Positions 5,422 through 7,628 of a stretch of DNA of 7,628 bases are shown piece by piece (the stretch's first letter is position 1; each line of letters starts with the position of its first letter). The position numbers and the translations under genes were made by a program. The notes under the pieces are model-generated. The model searched no databases. It was not told the DNA's origin and worked only from the letters and a program-made list of their open reading frames with translations. The stretch comes from Acidobacteriota bacterium (GTDB lineage: Bacteria; Acidobacteriota; Terriglobia; Terriglobales; Acidobacteriaceae), in NCBI GenBank assembly GCA_021851625.1, contig JAJZCX010000060.1:1-7628 (forward strand), written 5' to 3'.

Positions 5422-7628
5422 CTAAAATTCGAAGCGCAGTGTGTACTGGAACAAGCGGCTCTGCTGGCCGGCAATCAAGTTGCCCGCACCTGCTTGACCA
5501 AATCCGACATTGGGATTACCCGCCGACAGATTCTCCGTTACACCCACTTGACCCGTCACGACGTTGTTCTTCGGCGTGCAAGGCGCTCCACCGCAATCCA
5601 GGCCGGAATCGCTCACGCTAGGACCTGAAATCGAGGAAAGATTCACGCGGTTGAACAAGTTGAACGCGTCCATCGAGAACTTGATGTTGTACCGTCCCTT
5701 GATAGACCAGTTCTTGGCCAACTGCGCGTTGACGTTGAAGGACTTTGGATTGGAGCAGCTTCCGCGGCTTTCCAGTCCAGGCTCGTGTGTGGGGTCACCA
5801 ATTTTATACCCGACAAAGGTAAATGCATTCGCATTGAATACCTGATTGCGAGTATACGGAGTCGTGGTAGCCACATTACAAGAGGCCCCCGGAACCACCA
5901 AAGGACGCTCTGGGTTGACATAACCTGTACCCCAGAGTGAGCTAAGTTGGCATTCCTGTTTGTTATTGGCCGCCAATGAATCCAAGCAGGATCCAGGCCC
6001 GCCCGTAACATTGGCGTCGCTGATCCCCGTAGCATAGACGGTTGTGTTGGAGCCAGAAGCAGCTTGCACGATGCTATTGAACTCCCATGCACCCAAAACA
6101 CCCTGGACCAGACCACTATGACCCTGCAACTTAGGCAGATAGTAGACCTCGTTTGCAACCAAGATGTTGGGACGGTTGATCTCCGAAGCGCCCTTGTCCA
6201 AACCAGGATCGGATTGAACGCTGACGGCTTCGTTGCCAATACTGCCCGATGAGTTGTTCAACTGCACGTCCGCAATTGAGTGCGACCAAGTATAGGCAAC
6301 TTGGAAGGTGGACGACTGCCCTGTCTGCAAACGATATAAAGTTTGCAGCGAGTGATAGGTGGCGTGGCCGGTACGACGTACATCTTGGATCGTGCCGAAG
6401 TTTTGCGCCTGGCGCAGTGTTTGCTGATCCACAGTGTTCGACAGGAACGCTTCATTGATGAAGTTTGCTGGGGACACCGGGTTCTCATCGCGCCAGCTAG
6501 TCAGGTGAATGCCGGCATTGCCAACATAGCCTACCTGCAAGGTCTGATTGCGGTTCAATTGCTGCTCCGCAGTCAGGTTCCACTGCCAGCTATTTGGTGT
6601 GACATTCCGCATGGAACGCGCACCGCCTGGTGATAGTGCGGGGTTGTGCAATTGCTGAGCCACATCCAGCGTACGGACGTTTGCCGCATTGACCTCAAAG
6701 GGCGCCGTCTTGGACAGGTTTTCAAACCATCCCACCGGCTCACGCTGGTAGAACTGGCCCACACCTGCACGCAGAGACGTCTTCCCGTTGCCGAAGACAT
6801 CCCAGTTGACGCCCAAACGAGGCGCGATGTCATGCATGCTCTGGAATGCCAGGGCGGAGTTCGGCCCCTGCGTTCCGCTGGAGAGATAGTTGACACCTGC
6901 CGGCTCGATGCCCAAGCTGATCAACTCTTGGTTCGTGGTCTGGCAAGGATTCGTACCGGGTACAACCAACGTTCCGTTGCAAGCGTCTCCATACTGCGAT
7001 CCCGCGACACCCACTGTATTCGTAGCCGGATCTGGGGCCGTGCTCCAGATATTTTCATTGGCGTTGTAGTCTCCTAGGCGCCAATTGGCCCACTGCTGGT
7101 TCGTCGCATACGGCTCACGCAAGAAGGAATAGCGGAAGCCATAATTCACAGTGACCCGAGAGGATGCTTTGTACGTGTCCCCAAAGTACCACTCAAAATC
7201 ATGCCAGCCAACATGCGCTGTCTGGTTGATGTTTTCCTCGCTTGTGTTGAAGTACTGCCCCTGCAACTCGAAATTTGCCAACGTGTTGCTCGTCTGCATC
7301 AGAGACGCACCCGTTGTCGGATTGTTCGCCAACCCGCCGAAGCCCGGCTGGTCAGTGCCACCGTTTCCATCTTCCACCTTGGCGTTCCAGCTAAAGTACG
7401 CGCCGGCCTTGAACAGGTGGTTGCCCTGCACTTTGGTTATGTTGTCCTGCAATGCGTACAGGTCTTCGTGATTGGTGTAGGGAGCGATGTTCCACATCGT
7501 GCCACCACCAATGGCCTGCGACGCGTAGCCAAATCCACCCCAAATGATCGGAATCGCACCCTGTTGCTTCAGCGATGTTGGCCACGAGGTAGGGATGGCT
7601 GCGTTGATGCCAGTCACAATCGGAACGC
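5422..7628 (-). CDS. TonB-dependent-receptor-like outer membrane protein, C-terminal part (5' end outside window)
   Basis: The frame is open to the right edge, so the N-terminus is missing; the GTG at 7617 is an internal Val codon and upstream codons continue (Val-Pro-Ile-Val). About 735 residues remain. Acidobacterial homologues, with a signal peptide, a carboxypeptidase-regulatory-like domain and a plug before the barrel, usually have about 1,000-1,250. What remains is outer membrane beta-barrel: alternating aromatic/polar strands, with hallmark segments such as FGDTYKASSRVTVNYGFRYS, PRLGVNWDVFGNGKTSLRAG (about 6760-6830), WNLTAEQQLNRNQTLQVGYV, FSMDAFNLFNRVN (5640-5678) and a C-terminal YTLRFEF ending in Phe, the usual outer-membrane insertion signal. 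Eight cysteines lie in apparent loops, mostly as close pairs. Such proteins import or bind large substrates, probably glycans or peptides, driven by TonB; the substrate cannot be read from the barrel. A strong terminator follows. Confidence 0.9.
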   Translation of the reverse strand, partial: VPIVTGINAAIPTSWPTSLKQQGAIPIIWGGFGYASQAIGGGTMWNIAPYTNHEDLYALQDNITKVQGNHLFKAGAYFSWNAKVEDGNGGTDQPGFGGLANNPTTGASLMQTSNTLANFELQGQYFNTSEENINQTAHVGWHDFEWYFGDTYKASSRVTVNYGFRYSFLREPYATNQQWANWRLGDYNANENIWSTAPDPATNTVGVAGSQYGDACNGTLVVPGTNPCQTTNQELISLGIEPAGVNYLSSGTQGPNSALAFQSMHDIAPRLGVNWDVFGNGKTSLRAGVGQFYQREPVGWFENLSKTAPFEVNAANVRTLDVAQQLHNPALSPGGARSMRNVTPNSWQWNLTAEQQLNRNQTLQVGYVGNAGIHLTSWRDENPVSPANFINEAFLSNTVDQQTLRQAQNFGTIQDVRRTGHATYHSLQTLYRLQTGQSSTFQVAYTWSHSIADVQLNNSSGSIGNEAVSVQSDPGLDKGASEINRPNILVANEVYYLPKLQGHSGLVQGVLGAWEFNSIVQAASGSNTTVYATGISDANVTGGPGSCLDSLAANNKQECQLSSLWGTGYVNPERPLVVPGASCNVATTTPYTRNQVFNANAFTFVGYKIGDPTHEPGLESRGSCSNPKSFNVNAQLAKNWSIKGRYNIKFSMDAFNLFNRVNLSSISGPSVSDSGLDCGGAPCTPKNNVVTGQVGVTENLSAGNPNVGFGQAGAGNLIAGQQSRLFQYTLRFEF

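Noticed and set aside
5643..6239. Minus-strand open frame of 198 codons in another frame
   Set aside because: It overlaps the receptor barrel, whose frame is supported by conserved barrel segments; the alternative product resembles no family known to me.

Overview
The window carries four genes, all on the minus strand. In transcription order they are: the C-terminal part of a large TonB-dependent-receptor-like outer membrane protein (runs off the right edge, ends at 5422); a 780-residue secreted tetratricopeptide-repeat (TPR) protein (5295 to 2953); a secreted CRTAC1-type protein, an FG-GAP/VCBS propeller with a C-terminal ASPIC/UnbV domain (2939 to 1143); and the N-terminal 367 residues of a sialate O-acetylesterase-type SGNH esterase (1103, running off the left edge). 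No tRNA, rRNA, CRISPR array, insertion sequence or plus-strand gene was found.

The gene set suggests a member of the Acidobacteriota, most likely class Terriglobia (the Granulicella/Terriglobus/Edaphobacter type of soil heterotroph). Large receptors with this barrel sequence style, followed by TPR and CRTAC1/ASPIC-UnbV proteins and carbohydrate esterases, are typical of that group. This is an inference from remembered family patterns; no search was run.

Region by region: 5422-7628 is receptor barrel. The 126-base gap at 5296-5421 holds a strong intrinsic terminator (perfect 14-bp stem, 5360-5391) acting on minus-strand transcripts, and a separate 7-bp dyad (5331-5348) just upstream of the TPR gene. 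The TPR and CRTAC1 genes are almost fused: the stop codon of the first overlaps the ribosome binding site of the second. The esterase follows after 39 bases with a strong AGGAGG site. TPR, CRTAC1 and esterase therefore look like one transcription unit, partly insulated from the receptor gene.

All four products appear to be exported: an outer membrane barrel and three proteins with N-terminal signal peptides. A plausible reading is an envelope module for acquiring an acetylated glycan. The receptor would bind or import the material, the esterase would remove O-acetyl groups, and the TPR and CRTAC1 proteins would act as periplasmic or surface scaffolds of unknown role. The TPR-CRTAC1 pair is the least understood part and the best candidate for new biology.
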